DNA from: Welwitschia mirabilis
Lineage: Eukaryota; Gnetophyta; Gnetopsida; Welwitschiales
Assembly: GCA_051453625.1 (NCBI GenBank)
Contig: JBOZIK010000001.1
Span: forward strand, 178,459,108-178,523,107
Direction of reading: 5' to 3'
DNA: 64,000 bases
Below, one piece after another: positions 11,531-23,138 of the stretch. Made by a program: the position numbers and the translations under genes. The notes beneath the pieces are model-generated. The model saw nothing but the letters and a program-made list of their open reading frames with translations, was not told the DNA's origin and ran no database searches. The stretch's first letter is position 1, and each line of letters opens with the position of its first letter.

Positions 11531-12798
11531 GTCTCTCCCCACTACTAAGAACATGCCACTCTAAAATTTTCTACCCATAAAGATTTCTCTTAAATTTGAT
11601 TTTATTGGCATGTAGTTTAAAATATAATGAATGACACATAGTTCAATGCATTATATGAAAATATGGAGTATTACATTCTTCCCCCTTAAGAAGTTTCTAG
11701 CCTTGGAAACTACTTAAGCCATTTATTATTCTAATCGTAATCAATATTAAATTGATTAAGCAATGAATTCAAATCTAAGACTTAAGCCATGTATTACTCT
11801 AATAAAGTCATTATCGAGTTGATTAAGTAATAAATCCAAATATAAGAGTTAAGCCATGCATTACTTTAATAAGATCATTAACAAGTTGATTGAGCAATGG
11901 ATCCAAATCTAAGCTATGATACCAAAATGTTATAACTTGATTTTTAGATTGGACTTATGAAGTACTAAAAGGAATTTTTTTTAAATAATTAACTTTTAGA
12001 TTACATTACATGAATTTACATGATAAGATTAAACATTATAGTGGAATAATATAGGTTATGAATGAGAGACTTACCTCTCAATTACTCATAGGATTCACGT
12101 CAACTAAACTATGTGATGATAGTTGACCTGACAATTATCACAATTAGTCTTATGGTTAATTATAATTCTTGATTAAGAGCATACATATAAGAAGTTTGTA
12201 GGTTATAGTTAAGTGGTTGCTAACACCAATAGCTAAGAAACCACACCTACGCAACCCTCATCTAGAGAAATTCAGACCATATATAGATTTATCTTGGACC
12301 TCATTTTAATCTTTATCAATACACATGAGCATAAGATAGATCAAGGTATTTCATATCAATGACATGTAGTAATCCTAGACATGAAAGAATGTAAAGAATA
12401 CTGTAACAATTCAATATTCAAATCAATATTAACAGATATCACAAATAAATATATGAGGATAAGCATAGTAGCTATATGTAAAAGTATAGGAGGCAACTAG
12501 TCAAGAACTCTCAACATTACAAATTCCAATACTATTAGGGAGTTCTAATGTATAAATGATGATAATACACATGTATATTAATATAAATTAGATATATGGG
12601 TACCCAACTATATAAATATAGTGAACCCTCTTGGTGAGTTGGCCATAATCATACATTAGTAATCCACCGTCACCACAAATAAGAAACCCCCTCATATCTC
12701 ACTATAATGTCTGGGTGGGTGCCAATGGGAGGGGAATATATCATATTAGAATATCATTATAGTAAACTCATGTAAGAATATGATCAATACACATAGAT

Positions 12799-12802
<4 letters not shown>

Positions 12803-12841
<39 letters not shown>
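12803..12841. repeat. (AC)n microsatellite
   Basis: About 19 uninterrupted AC units. The paralogous place in R2 (about 36937-36958) has only a few, interrupted by AT, so it expanded in R1 or decayed in R2. Confidence 0.95.
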
Positions 12842-13530
12842 ATTTTAGCAAGGTACCTCTTAGATGCTCCTTTTATAACATAACATAATAAATCTAATAG
12901 TACATAAATACAAAATGCCAACCAGAATAGTCCATATGCCACTGATTAAGTATTTAATCTCAACAGACTTATCTTAATAGAAGTCAAAGGATAAATGTCA
13001 CTAATTAAATGCTTAATTATTTCAGTGAGCATCATAGAATAATTACTATTATTACATCACTTAATACATAAGATAATAAGTAACTACCTAGAATATTTAA
13101 CTCATATGCATAAATATGTAAGAAAAATACATTTAATGTTACATACCTAGAAGCGTGAAGAATACTAGAGGCAACTAAGATCATTGAAAATTGTGCTAAA
13201 ACCTATATCATTGTGTAACCATACTATGCATACTATAACTACATTAATCATACTCAAAACAACATGATTATTAGTCAAGAACCAACAACATCTAACACTG
13301 ATTATAAATTAACTATTGAATAACTAAGTATAAGAAAGCATTCTATTGATATAATTATAGTAACAATGTCATTTAAGATGTTAAAGATGAATATTTAATC
13401 CTATCTAAACATTTATTTAGTCATGCATCTATTTTTAACATTAACCAGCTCTAAGGATAAAATCTGTCTTCCCATACATGTAATATTATACTTATGAGAA
13501 AACACAGTATAAGATAATATGATATCAGGC

Positions 13531-13925
13531 ATATAATATAATATAATATAATATAATATAATATAATATAATATAATATAATAATATCCTTTTTTAATAT
13601 AATATAATATGCATAACATTATAAAATTAAGATAGTATATACATAGGTGCAATACTATGCATATAAGCTATATAAGTAATATAACATATTATAATATGAG
13701 GTATAATGTAATAGACATGAAATATAATACAATATTATTTATATAATATAATGTATATGTAGTATAACATGATATACTAAAATATAATATAATATATATA
13801 ATACAATATACTATACTATACTATACTATAATATAATATAATATAATATAACATAATATATATATATATATATAAAATATAATATAATATAATATATAAT
13901 TCAATATACTATAATAATATAATAT
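13531..13925. repeat. ATAAT pentamer satellite tracts in R1
   Basis: Near-perfect ATAAT/TATAA pentamer runs at 13531-13583 and around 13803-13925, with a TACTA-like sub-run (CTATACTATACTATA) near 13810. Long tyrosine/isoleucine open frames on the minus strand are products of this repeat and not genes. Confidence 0.9.
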
Positions 13926-14184
13926 AATATAGTTATAATATATACATGTAACATTATTCATCTGAAATAACATAAAATAATATACACGTATTGTAATCTA
14001 TTCACTGCCTACCATATTCTCTCTTTTCTCCCATTTATTTTTTATACTCCTTAATCTACATTTGATTGAATTTCTCCTCTTGCACTTCTTTCTATCTTCT
14101 TATATTCCTTTCCTATACTCCTGCCTTTTACTAATACCACTATGTTTTGAAAGTTTAACAAAATCTCTATGCTTTTTCTAAGAA

Positions 14185-14410
14185 ATAAAATAGCATTAGT
14201 TCAGAGAATGAAATACAACCATTATAAGTATTAATATTAATAAATAANNNNNNNNNNNNNNNNNNNNNNNNNNNNNNNNNNNNNNNNNNNNNNNNNNNNN
14301 NNNNNNNNNNNNNNNNNNNNNNNNNNNNNNNNNNNNNNNNNNNNNNNTAAAATAGCATTAGTTCAGAGAATGAAATACAACCATTATAAGTATTAATATT
14401 AATAAATAAG
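14185..14410. other. 100-N scaffold gap with duplicated flanks
   Basis: The 60 or so bases before the gap (TAGCATTAGTTCAGAGAATG and on) are repeated immediately after it. The paralogue in R2 (38535-38600) has a single copy. The gap is therefore probably an unmerged overlap and the duplication not biological. Confidence 0.7.
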
Positions 14411-15132
14411 TAATACAAAAATAAGGGTTTCTTAAGAACAAACTACATACCAATCTCCTTTAGAAACATCATAATAGAATGCTATTACTAAATGTTTAAT
14501 TAAATCATAATAAAATACCACAATTTAATTATTTATTTTTATAGTTGTAAATCTATTTGTTGGATAAACTTGTTAGTATGATCATATATCTTAGTAAGTG
14601 TATCAATCATTAATTTAAGAAGGGATTACATCCTATTAAAAATCGCATGAACAAAAACCTAAGCTAGACCATCTTTGTATATTTGGATGTAAGTGCTATT
14701 TTCATGTGTTGGTAGTAATAGATAAAGTTTATTAGCAAATATTGTTATCTAGTATTAGTGTTTTAAAGAACACATGCATTTAGAAAATGAGGTCTCAAAC
14801 TATATTTTAATTGGTATATTTTTTCAAACTAAGTGTTGTAAGAAATTGTGAAAGATATTCAAATTATTTAAAAATAACATACGTGTACATATTCACGTAT
14901 ATGGCATTGTTCAATCTAAGGTGGAACTTGAAGATCAATTCTAGACACCCATGAACTAATACATAAGCCTTGTAAATCAAAACTAGCTGCTGGACATTCA
15001 AAACACTCGAGTCAAAATAATAAAACATTTAAGAAATGATAACCAAATAGTGAGGTTTACATCCCATCATAAAATATAAATATTGCAACTATGTGATGGT
15101 GGCTCAATGTTTACTATTTCTTCCTTCAGATG

Positions 15133-15333
15133 TTATGATTTGCCTTTCTTATTACTATGAAATTTCATTTGACACATGTCATAAAGTTTTGGAGTAGGAA
15201 ATTGTTTTAGAAGGTATGAAAATAATTTTGGCTTCTTTGGTGCATACTTGAGAAATTTAACATATTCTATGGCCAAAGACTCTACTTTTAGAATTTTTGA
15301 AACATTTACAAAATAGAACATCGCATGACACAC
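15133..15333 (-). other. Minus-strand open frame shared by R1 and R2, function unknown
   Basis: It reads EYVKFLKYAPKKPKLFSYLL and FPTPKLYDMCQMKFHSNKKG. The counterpart in R2 (48872-48642) reads EYVKFLKYTQRKPNLFSYLL and FPTPQLYDMCQLKLHCNNKG. Around a quarter of residues differ, so there is no strong sign of protein-level constraint. It may be an exon of an old gene or a chance frame kept in both copies. Confidence 0.3.
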
Positions 15334-15639
15334 ATATTTAAGTCAAAATCCAAATAAGTGTAAGTATTCTCTTCAGGATACAAATCCACACAATAAAAGA
15401 AAAAATTATGAAAATTTGAGTCAAATCAAGCTAATTATTATGTATATATAAAATGCTTAGCATTGTAAGAGTGTTTATGAAAATTTGTAAACCAAAATTT
15501 TTTTGAGAATGAAGAGTACCTTCAAGGAGCTAAAGTGGATTACCTTAAAGATAATCCTATGTTTCTCAACCATTAATGAAGGCTTTGTTGGTGCTTCCAT
15601 TCCACTTTCTACTTATAAGCAATGATATGCTACTGTTTT

Positions 15640-16513
15640 CCAATTAGTAGAGTGCTAAAAGCTGCAAAGAGATTAATAAAATGCAAGAGCTTCCTCCAAC
15701 CTCTACCCAGAAGGTAAATATTGGCATCCATAGGTTGCATTGAAGAGACTTTTACAAATCAAGGAAATATTTTTCAATAATTTCTAGGCAGGTTTTTTCT
15801 CCCTCCATCTCCTTTTAATGATGGAGACCTAGCAAATAAAAGCTCATCTAGCAATTTTGCCATCTGCTAGAATTGACCATTTTTTACAAGTCATGGAACT
15901 TACGTAGAGGCTCTGTGAAGATTAAGAAGTCATTGTGATGCTACTTACATCCCTGTGGATGTGCCCATTAGATTAGATCTCCTCTATTATTGAACATGTG
16001 GAGGAACTTCACCTTGATATGTGCTTCATCACTATGCCAGATGTCATTCTCATGGTGTAGGAAATACAAGACATCATTAGCCTAGAGGTGCAACTGACAC
16101 TTCTTCTGCACAAGTTAAAACCATGTGAAAACCGTGATGGAGTCCCTTGACATCACCACAAAATTCCTCACAAACATCCTCTATGGTGAAATGCTTAAAA
16201 CTGCTGCAGAGTGTGGCCTCTTGGCCTATCCCTTCTTTGTTAGTGCTGCATCCTTCTGCTTACTTATGCTGGATGCACCACATCTACTTAGATTTGAGTA
16301 CTTCAGATCATTTCATAAGGATCCTAACATTCATTTTAGGTGTTTAAGTTATGTATTCCATGGTTGACAGAGACATATCAACATCTACACAGATGTAAGA
16401 TGATGAGACATTTCGGATGTTCATGGAGCACCGCACTTAACTCCTTGGAGAGCTTGCATCTCAGTAGCATTCTAGTTAACACGTTTATAGTGCTTGAGGG
16501 GCTATCTCTCCCC
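15640..16513 (+). pseudogene. Decayed gene-like segment in R1 (paralogue of 49146-50027)
   Basis: It aligns base by base with the CpG-rich island at 49146-50027. Readable pieces are LEVQLTLLLHKLKPCEN, FLTNILYGEMLKTAAECGLL and FEYFRSFHKDPNIHF. Compared with the island, CpG sites have largely become TpG or CpA, and stops and small indels are present. The block LLRxEYFRSF recalls the start of some BTB/POZ proteins (xRSEYF), but this is too weak to name the family. Confidence 0.5.
16505..16513. repeat. Probable target-site duplication, left side of MULE B
   Basis: TCTCTCCCC just outside the left TIR pairs with TTTCTCCCC/GTTTCTCCCC just outside the right TIR (35521-35530). A 9-bp duplication is the Mutator hallmark. 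The uninterrupted version near 50016-50028 has GTTTACCCCCCC once only. Confidence 0.6.
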
Positions 16514-16634
16514 AAAGTAGTCTATGTAGGGTCTTAACATTTAATTAATGGAGCCTCTCCATGCATATGTCCTGCATGCATGTACATTGCACTATGCCAA
16601 ACATTCATCCATTTTTAAAATGCACACTTCCATG
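16514..16634 (+). repeat. MULE B left TIR, outer part
   Basis: Contains GGGTCTTAACATTTAATTAA and GGAGCCTCTCCATGCATATG. It matches the reverse complement of 35400-35520. It is interrupted at CCATG by Copia-1. Confidence 0.8.
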
Positions 16635-18140
16635 TGTTGGATTATGTTTTTCCAATTGATGTCAAACTAATGTTTTCTGTATAGTAAATTTTGTGTATTT
16701 TGTGTAGAAGATATGACATTACTTGCAGGTTAAAAGATGAAACTAAATTGGTTAATTTCTGAGCACTAGAAACTTATCAATTTATTTGCCCTCAAGATGG
16801 GGTTGACTAAATTTTCAAGGGTTGATCACACCTAAAGCAGACAAGAAAAATGAACTTCATTTAAAGAGGTTAACCAAATTTTGATCAGGTCGACCAAACC
16901 TATAACCTCCAAAATAGTATCCCTAAACTAAATGGAAAGGGGTCGACTAGACCTGTATGTGATTAACTGGATTTAAATACCTGACAAATAGCATATTCAG
17001 ACTAAATGACAAGGGGTCAAATGGATCTATAATGTGGTTAATTAGACCTGAGCACTATGTATCTAGTACATCTGAACTGATCATCAAGGGGTCAAGCAGA
17101 CCTAGGATGGGGTTGACCGGACTCAATGTAGGAAACTAGAGAGAAAGTTTATCAAAAGAGTAGGCAACCAAATGAATAGCAGGAAATCAGATGAATAGCG
17201 GGCAACCAGATTGAGGTTGACTAGACCTAAACTAAATTTCTCATTTGAGTGATCTGTGTAATTCATGACACCATATAGGATTGACCGGATTTTTGTGGGG
17301 TCAACTGGACACAGCGAAAATGAAATTTTTCTAAACATTATGTATCTATTATATAGCCATTAGGCAGCCATTTTCTAGTCGTTTATAGCCGTTGGAGGCA
17401 TAGTTCAAATGTAATAAATCTAAAGGCCTTCCTTTATAAATAGTTAAGCCATAAATGACTAAAGAATCTTTTTGGAAGCACTTTCATTTGGACAAATCTA
17501 TTAGATCTGAAAGATCAAGCTTTATATTTGGGTGATTATCATTTTTGTATCTTGGCTTCCACATTTCTGATTGAAGGAGATCTAATATTGGCATACTCTT
17601 TATATTTAAGATCAGATCTGGAGCTTCATTAGTTGTACTTCTATAGGAGGAGAGCTCCATCAAATATGCTAATTTCAGAATAGATGATATCTATGCTTTT
17701 AAGGCATTACTACATTACTATACTATTTTCTAAAGGTTGAGACTAGGCCTTGAAAAGTCCGTGTTAAAGGTTAAGACTAAGTCTTAAAAAGTCCATTCTA
17801 AAGGTTGAGACAAAGCCTAGAAAAGTTTATTTTTAAAGGTTATAGGTGAACCTAGAATACTTGGTGGAGTAATGAATATTTGAAATCTAGCTTAAAAATA
17901 AGTTAATCGTCTAGAGTAGAGTACGGGGTTTCCCAAATCACTATAAATCTAGCTTGCATTAAAGTGGAATTTTTTCCTTTTAGTTTTTGATTTTCTACTT
18001 TCAGTATTTCATCATATTGTGCACTTCCTAGAATAGTTTATTTATGTATGCAAGTTGTGTTTTAAATTGAGTTCATTCAGAATATCTGTTGATTTTTTTA
18101 AAAGAACCTATTCACCCCCCTGGAGCTCTCAATCCTGTCA
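16635..18140 (+). repeat. Copia-1 5' LTR
   Basis: 1506 bp, TGTTGG...CTGTCA. It contains a TATA box at 17435 (TATAAATA) that would start the element's transcript. Upstream of that is a series of degenerate GGTCGACCAGACC-like motifs, many centred on GTCGAC or GTCAAC. Confidence 0.9.
17435..17442 (+). promoter_or_regulatory. TATA box in the Copia-1 5' LTR
   Basis: TATAAATA in the context CCTTTATAAATAGTTAAGCC. The same box is kept in the 3' LTR (23956), in ATTATAAATAGCTAAGCC. The position near the middle of the LTR fits the U3/R boundary. Confidence 0.6.
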
Positions 18141-18153
18141 TTTGATATCAGAG
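18141..18153 (+). other. Copia-1 primer-binding site
   Basis: TTTGATATCAGAG directly after the LTR end resembles TGGTATCAGAGC, the site complementary to initiator Met-tRNA used by most plant copia elements, with changes at the first bases. Confidence 0.7.
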
Positions 18154-18299
18154 AAGGTTAAGTCTTTACTTAGATATTAATTGATCTAGACTTTTATAAC
18201 CTTACAATGTTTTTCCTCTTTGATGTTTTTTATTTATGTCCTCATTCAATACTTATGCATTTATATGTATATGTTGGATAGCATATGGATATATTTTCA

Positions 18300-21200
18300 A
18301 ACAGATTGCAAATAGTGAAAATACTTAGGAGCCAAGTAAAAATGATAAAATAAATGCTCGAAAACATACAAAGAAAGAAGATCCTCTTTTATGGCACTTG
18401 TGCCTCCATTATAGGATATATGCCAAACACATTAGATCATGATGATCATGATATGAGGAATGAAGAACAAGAAGAGTTGGAAGACACTTATCAAGAGTTT
18501 TATCATAAATGTGAAAAGCTGAGGAGAAGAATAAATGACCTAAACAATGTTATAAAATTATTCACCAAGGAAAAGGAGGAAATGGAATCAAGTCTTAATA
18601 GATTCAAATCCAAAAAATCCAATCTCACTCTACAAGTAAAAGAATTATCTTATTTTGTTAATTAATTTTCAGGTGGATCTACCAAATTGGAACAAATGCT
18701 TGAAGTTCAAAAATCTATTGGTAGCAAATTAGGTATTGGCTTCATTTCTTAAAAATTTGAAAGACAGAAAAATCCAGTAACCAATGATGATAAGCTCTTT
18801 TTAAAAGTCTCTTATCATTTCTATGGAAGAATAGGTCATTCAAAACTCATACATAATGCTAGAGAATTAATGTTGTTTTCAAATTTAGTTAGTTCCTCTT
18901 CATTTAAGTTTACTCTTAAAGGAGGTATATCATGTAATTATAGAAAGACTATATGGGTGAAAGCTAATGATCTTAAAAGTTTGTTAATTCAGAGAGATTT
19001 CAAGATTTCAAATAGCAAAAGATAGTATCTTGATAGTAGATGTTTAGAGTACACGATAGAAGACAAATTCAGATTCAAGAATCCAAGTCATTTTGATGGA
19101 GATGAAGTGATTTTCAAGACAATAAAAGAGCAAAAATAGAAGAAATTGGAAGNNNNNNNNNNNNNNNNNNNNNNNNNNNNNNNNNNNNNNNNNNNNNNNN
19201 NNNNNNNNNNNNNNNNNNNNNNNNNNNNNNNNNNNNNNNNNNNNNNNNNNNNNNNNNNNNNNNNNNNNNNNNNNNNNNNNNNNNNNNNNNNNNNNNNNNN
19301 NNNNNNNNNNNNNNNNNNNNNNNNNNNNNNNNNNNNNNNNNNNNNNNNNNNNNNNNNNNNNNNNNNNNNNNNNNNNNNNNNNNNNNNNNNNNNNNNNNNN
19401 NNNNNNNNNNNNNNNNNNNNNNNNNNNNNNNNNNNNNNNNNNNNNNNNNNNNNNNNNNNNNNNNNNNNNNNNNNNNNNNNNNNNNNNNNNNNNNNNNNNN
19501 NNNNNNNNNNNNNNNNNNNNNNNNNNNNNNNNNNNNNNNNNNNNNNNNNNNNNNNNNNNNNNNNNNNNNNNNNNNNNNNNNNNNNNNNNNNNNNNNNNNA
19601 ATCCAAGTCATTTTGATGGAGATGAAGTGATTTTCAAGACAATAACAGAGCAAAAATAGAAGAAATTGGAAGCATTGGTGGAGGTAACCTTCCTATAATT
19701 AATGAAGTTTTGTATGTAAGTGGTTTAAAGAACAATTTACTGAGCATTAGTCAAATTTATAACAATGGTCACAAGGTAGTTTTTGATAAATCGAAATGTG
19801 AAATTTTTCATGGAAAATCGAATGATGTGATTCCTAGAGCTAGTAGAATAGATAANNNNNNNNNNNNNNNNNNNNNNNNNNNNNNNNNNNNNNNNNNNNN
19901 NNNNNNNNNNNNNNNNNNNNNNNNNNNNNNNNNNNNNNNNNNNNNNNNNNNNNNNNNNNNNNNNNNNNNNNNNNNNNNNNNNNNNNNNNNNNNNNNNNNN
20001 NNNNNNNNNNNNNNNNNNNNNNNNNNNNNNNNNNNNNNNNNNNNNNNNNNNNNNNNNNNNNNNNNNNNNNNNNNNNNNNNNNNNNNNNNNNNNNNNNNNN
20101 NNNNNNNNNNNNNNNNNNNNNNNNNNNNNNNNNNNNNNNNNNNNNNNNNNNNNNNNNNNNNNNNNNNNNNNNNNNNNNNNNNNNNNNNNNNNNNNNNNNN
20201 NNNNNNNNNNNNNNNNNNNNNNNNNNNNNNNNNNNNNNNNNNNNNNNNNNNNNNNNNNNNNNNNNNNNNNNNNNNNNNNNNNNNNNNNNNNNNNNNNNNN
20301 NNNNNNNNNNNNNNNNNNNNNNNNNNNAACATTTTTTTTGAAAAATATTACATTGAAAATGGAATTGATCATTAGTTTTAGCTCTAAAGGTACTCAACAA
20401 AATGGTATAGCTAAAAGAAAAAATAGAGTTCTTTGAAAAATGGCTCGAATTATGCTAAATGATAAGGAAGTTCTTAAATCATTTTGGGCTAAAGTAGTTA
20501 GCATAACATGCTATATTATTAATAGAGTTTATCTTAAACCTAGGACTGATAAAAGATCTTATAAATTATGAAAAGGAAGACAACCAAATGTGTCATACTT
20601 TAAAGTCTTCAAAAGTAAATGCTATGTGCTAAAAGGTAGAGAACACTTAAACAAATTTGGATTAAAAGTAGATGAAGCTATCTTCTTGGATTACTTAACA
20701 ATAAGTAGAGCCTATTATGTTTTCAATAGAAGAAGTTTAATAGTAGAAGAATCAATAAATGTGTAAATTAATGAGATTAATAGAAGAACAAATAGCATAG
20801 ATGAGGAAGAGACCATAACCATGAGTATTTCCATAACCAGTGAAGGTTCTACTAAAAGAAATGAAGTTTAAGTAAAAGAAGGCACACCAAAAAGGCCCAA
20901 ACTTCTTAAAAATCATCCTATAGAATCCATTATTAGAGAAGTTAATTCAAAAATAAAGATAAGAGATTCCATGAAAAATTTGTGTGCTCATGTTTGTTAT
21001 GTTTTGAAAATAGAGCCTAAAAAATTTGAGGAGGTAGAAATTCATAAAGAATGGATGATGGCAATGCAAGATGAGCTACAACAATTTAAAACAATGATGT
21101 TTGGAAACTAGTAGAAATGCCAAAAGATAAGAATGTTATTAAAAATAAATGGATNNNNNNNNNNNNNNNNNNNNNNNNNNNNNNNNNNNNNNNNNNNNNN

Positions 21201-22531
21201 NNNNNNNNNNNNNNNNNNNNNNNNNNNNNNNNNNNNNNNNNNNNNNNNNNNNNNNNNNNNNNNNNNNNNNNNNNNNNNNNNNNNNNNNNNNNNNNNNNNN
21301 NNNNNNNNNNNNNNNNNNNNNNNNNNNNNNNNNNNNNNNNNNNNNNNNNNNNNNNNNNNNNNNNNNNNNNNNNNNNNNNNNNNNNNNNNNNNNNNNNNNN
21401 NNNNNNNNNNNNNNNNNNNNNNNNNNNNNNNNNNNNNNNNNNNNNNNNNNNNNNNNNNNNNNNNNNNNNNNNNNNNNNNNNNNNNNNNNNNNNNNNNNNN
21501 NNNNNNNNNNNNNNNNNNNNNNNNNNNNNNNNNNNNNNNNNNNNNNNNNNNNNNNNNNNNNNNNNNNNNNNNNNNNNNNNNNNNNNNNNNNNNNNNNNNN
21601 NNNNNNNNNNNNNNNNNNNNNNNNNNNNNNNNNNNNNNNNNTATTATGATAAAAGAATTTGAAATGAGTATTCTTGGTGATGTTAAGATGTTTTTTGGAC
21701 TTCAAATAAAATAAAGTAAAGATGGAATATTTATTTTTTAATCCAAATATACAAGAGATTTAATCAAATGATTTGATTTAGAAAGTACAAAAACAACTAA
21801 TACTCCTATGTCTACATTATGTAAAGTAAGTTTGGATGAAAATGGTAAATGAATAGATCAAAAAATTTATAGAAGTATGATTGTTAGTTTATTATATTTG
21901 ATTGCAAGTAGACTAAATATTATGTTTAGTGTTAAAATATATGTAAGATATCAATCCCAACCAAAAGAATCACATATTTAAGCAATAAAATGAATAATTA
22001 GATATGTAAAGGGGAGATATGATTATAGCTTATGGTATCCCACTGAAACATCTTTTGAACTTATAGGTTTTAATTATGTGGATTGGACTGGATGCAAAGA
22101 TGATAGAAAAAGCATAAGTAGAAATTTCCTTCTTCTAGGTTCATGTCTAGTAGGATGGGCAAGTAAGAAATAAAACTCTATATATCTCTCTACTACAGAA
22201 GCTAAATATATTTTAGCAAGTAGTTATTGCACTCACCTTTCATGGATAAAGCAAATATTAAAATATTTTGATGTTAGTTTTAAAAAAGTTCCTATTTTTT
22301 GTGACAGCACAAGTGCTATTGATATATCAAAAAATCTGGTTTAGCACTCAAGAACGAAGCATATTGAGCTTAGACATTATTTTCTATGAGACTAATTTGT
22401 AAAAGAACATATATCTATGAATTTTTTTTTAACAGACTAAAAATTGGTAGATATTTTTACTAAATCCATAAACATTGATACTTTTCTTCATCTCAGAAAT
22501 GAACTGGGGGCTCTCTCACCATTCTATGGTT
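18300..22531 (+). pseudogene. Copia-1 gag-pol polyprotein remnant
   Basis: Gag C-terminal part (18354-18665) is coiled-coil-like (EEQEELEDTYQEFYHKCEKL). An eroded zinc knuckle follows (SYHFYGRIGHSK). The protease/pre-integrase part includes NPSHFDGDEV and LYVSGLKNNLLSISQ with VVFDKSKCEIF (19080-19855). The integrase C-terminal core after the gap includes SFWAKVVSITCYIINRVYLK and FKVFKSKCYVL (20328-20765). The reverse transcriptase includes NLCAHVCYVLKIEPK and EWMMAMQDELQQF, then after the gap MSILGDVKMFFGLQIK. RNase H includes LSTTEAKYILASSYC, ISKNL and HSRTKHIELRHYF, with LVDIFTKSI near the end. In-frame stops and three gaps mean no intact frame. The family call is firm. Confidence 0.9.
19153..21641. 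other. Three N-gaps inside Copia-1 pol
   Basis: Gaps at 19153-19599, 19856-20327 and 21155-21641. Around the first, 73 bases (AATCCAAGTCATTTTGATGG onward) occur on both sides (19080-19152 and 19600-19672) with one mismatch, suggesting an unresolved overlap. The integrase catalytic core and most of the reverse transcriptase are hidden. Confidence 0.8.
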
Positions 22532-22732
22532 AATTGTAGGACGGTCAATCAAACTTGATATTCAGTCGACTAGAGTAAGTTAGTCAATTAGTTTTTAACT
22601 TGGTCACCTGGTCACTCAAGATTCTGTAGCTATTCTAGCAATAAGATAGAATAACAAATTGTCATTTTTATTACTGATATTTATATTTGAGTTTCTTGGT
22701 CACTGTTTATTCTCTCCTTTATCATTGACGTC

Positions 22733-22744
22733 AAAAGGGGGAGA
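22733..22744 (+). other. Internal polypurine tract of Copia-1
   Basis: AAAAGGGGGAGA lies about 395 bp before the 3' LTR. It is a second candidate plus-strand primer in addition to the LTR-adjacent tract at 23127-23138. Confidence 0.5.
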
Positions 22745-23126
22745 ATTATTTGGTGGATTATTAATTATTAGTTAGTTTATTAACTCTTTATGCACAAAAT
22801 GGTATCTAATTTAGTATCTTAAATTTTCTTTTAGCAATAAAAGAGCTAAACTAGAAAATTTTAAAGTTTCTTTTTAATATTTAACAATTTGAGTCAATAT
22901 TAAGTACACTTTCATGATCGTATTATGTCTCTCATAAAATTATACTCTTTAAAATATCAAATGTACATATTAAATTAGTTGCATTCAAAACACAAAATTT
23001 GTTTGTTCAAAATGCCTTAACTTATCTCAAACTTAAATATTATTTTGCAAATAAGCATTTTTGTAGGAGGAGTTTTTCTATAAGTTCTAATTTTGTCATA
23101 ACTAAGTATTGGTTTCCATCAATCTC

Positions 23127-23138
23127 AAAGGGGAAGAT
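23127..23138 (+). other. Copia-1 polypurine tract next to the 3' LTR
   Basis: AAAGGGGAAGAT directly precedes TGTTGG of the 3' LTR, the place where plus-strand synthesis is primed. Confidence 0.75.

Larger units (their letters stand above)
11531..16513. repeat. Flanking unit R1 (first copy of the about 5-kb host segment)
   Basis: This unit aligns with 35521-39194 plus 48524-50027. It starts CTCCCCACTACTAAGAA, directly after the right end of MULE A, and ends TATCTCTCCCC at the left end of MULE B. From left to right it holds featureless AT-rich DNA, an AC microsatellite, ATAAT pentamer arrays, a scaffold gap, and a decayed gene-like segment (15640-16513). No complete gene is seen. Confidence 0.75.

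Noticed and set aside
13413-13652. Tyrosine/isoleucine-rich open frames (also 37538-38303)
   Set aside because: They are translations of the ATAAT pentamer satellite, with no stop because of the repeat phase.
19088-21714. Long open frames over runs of N
   Set aside because: They are open only because N codons are not stops; the real content is Copia-1 pol on the plus strand.
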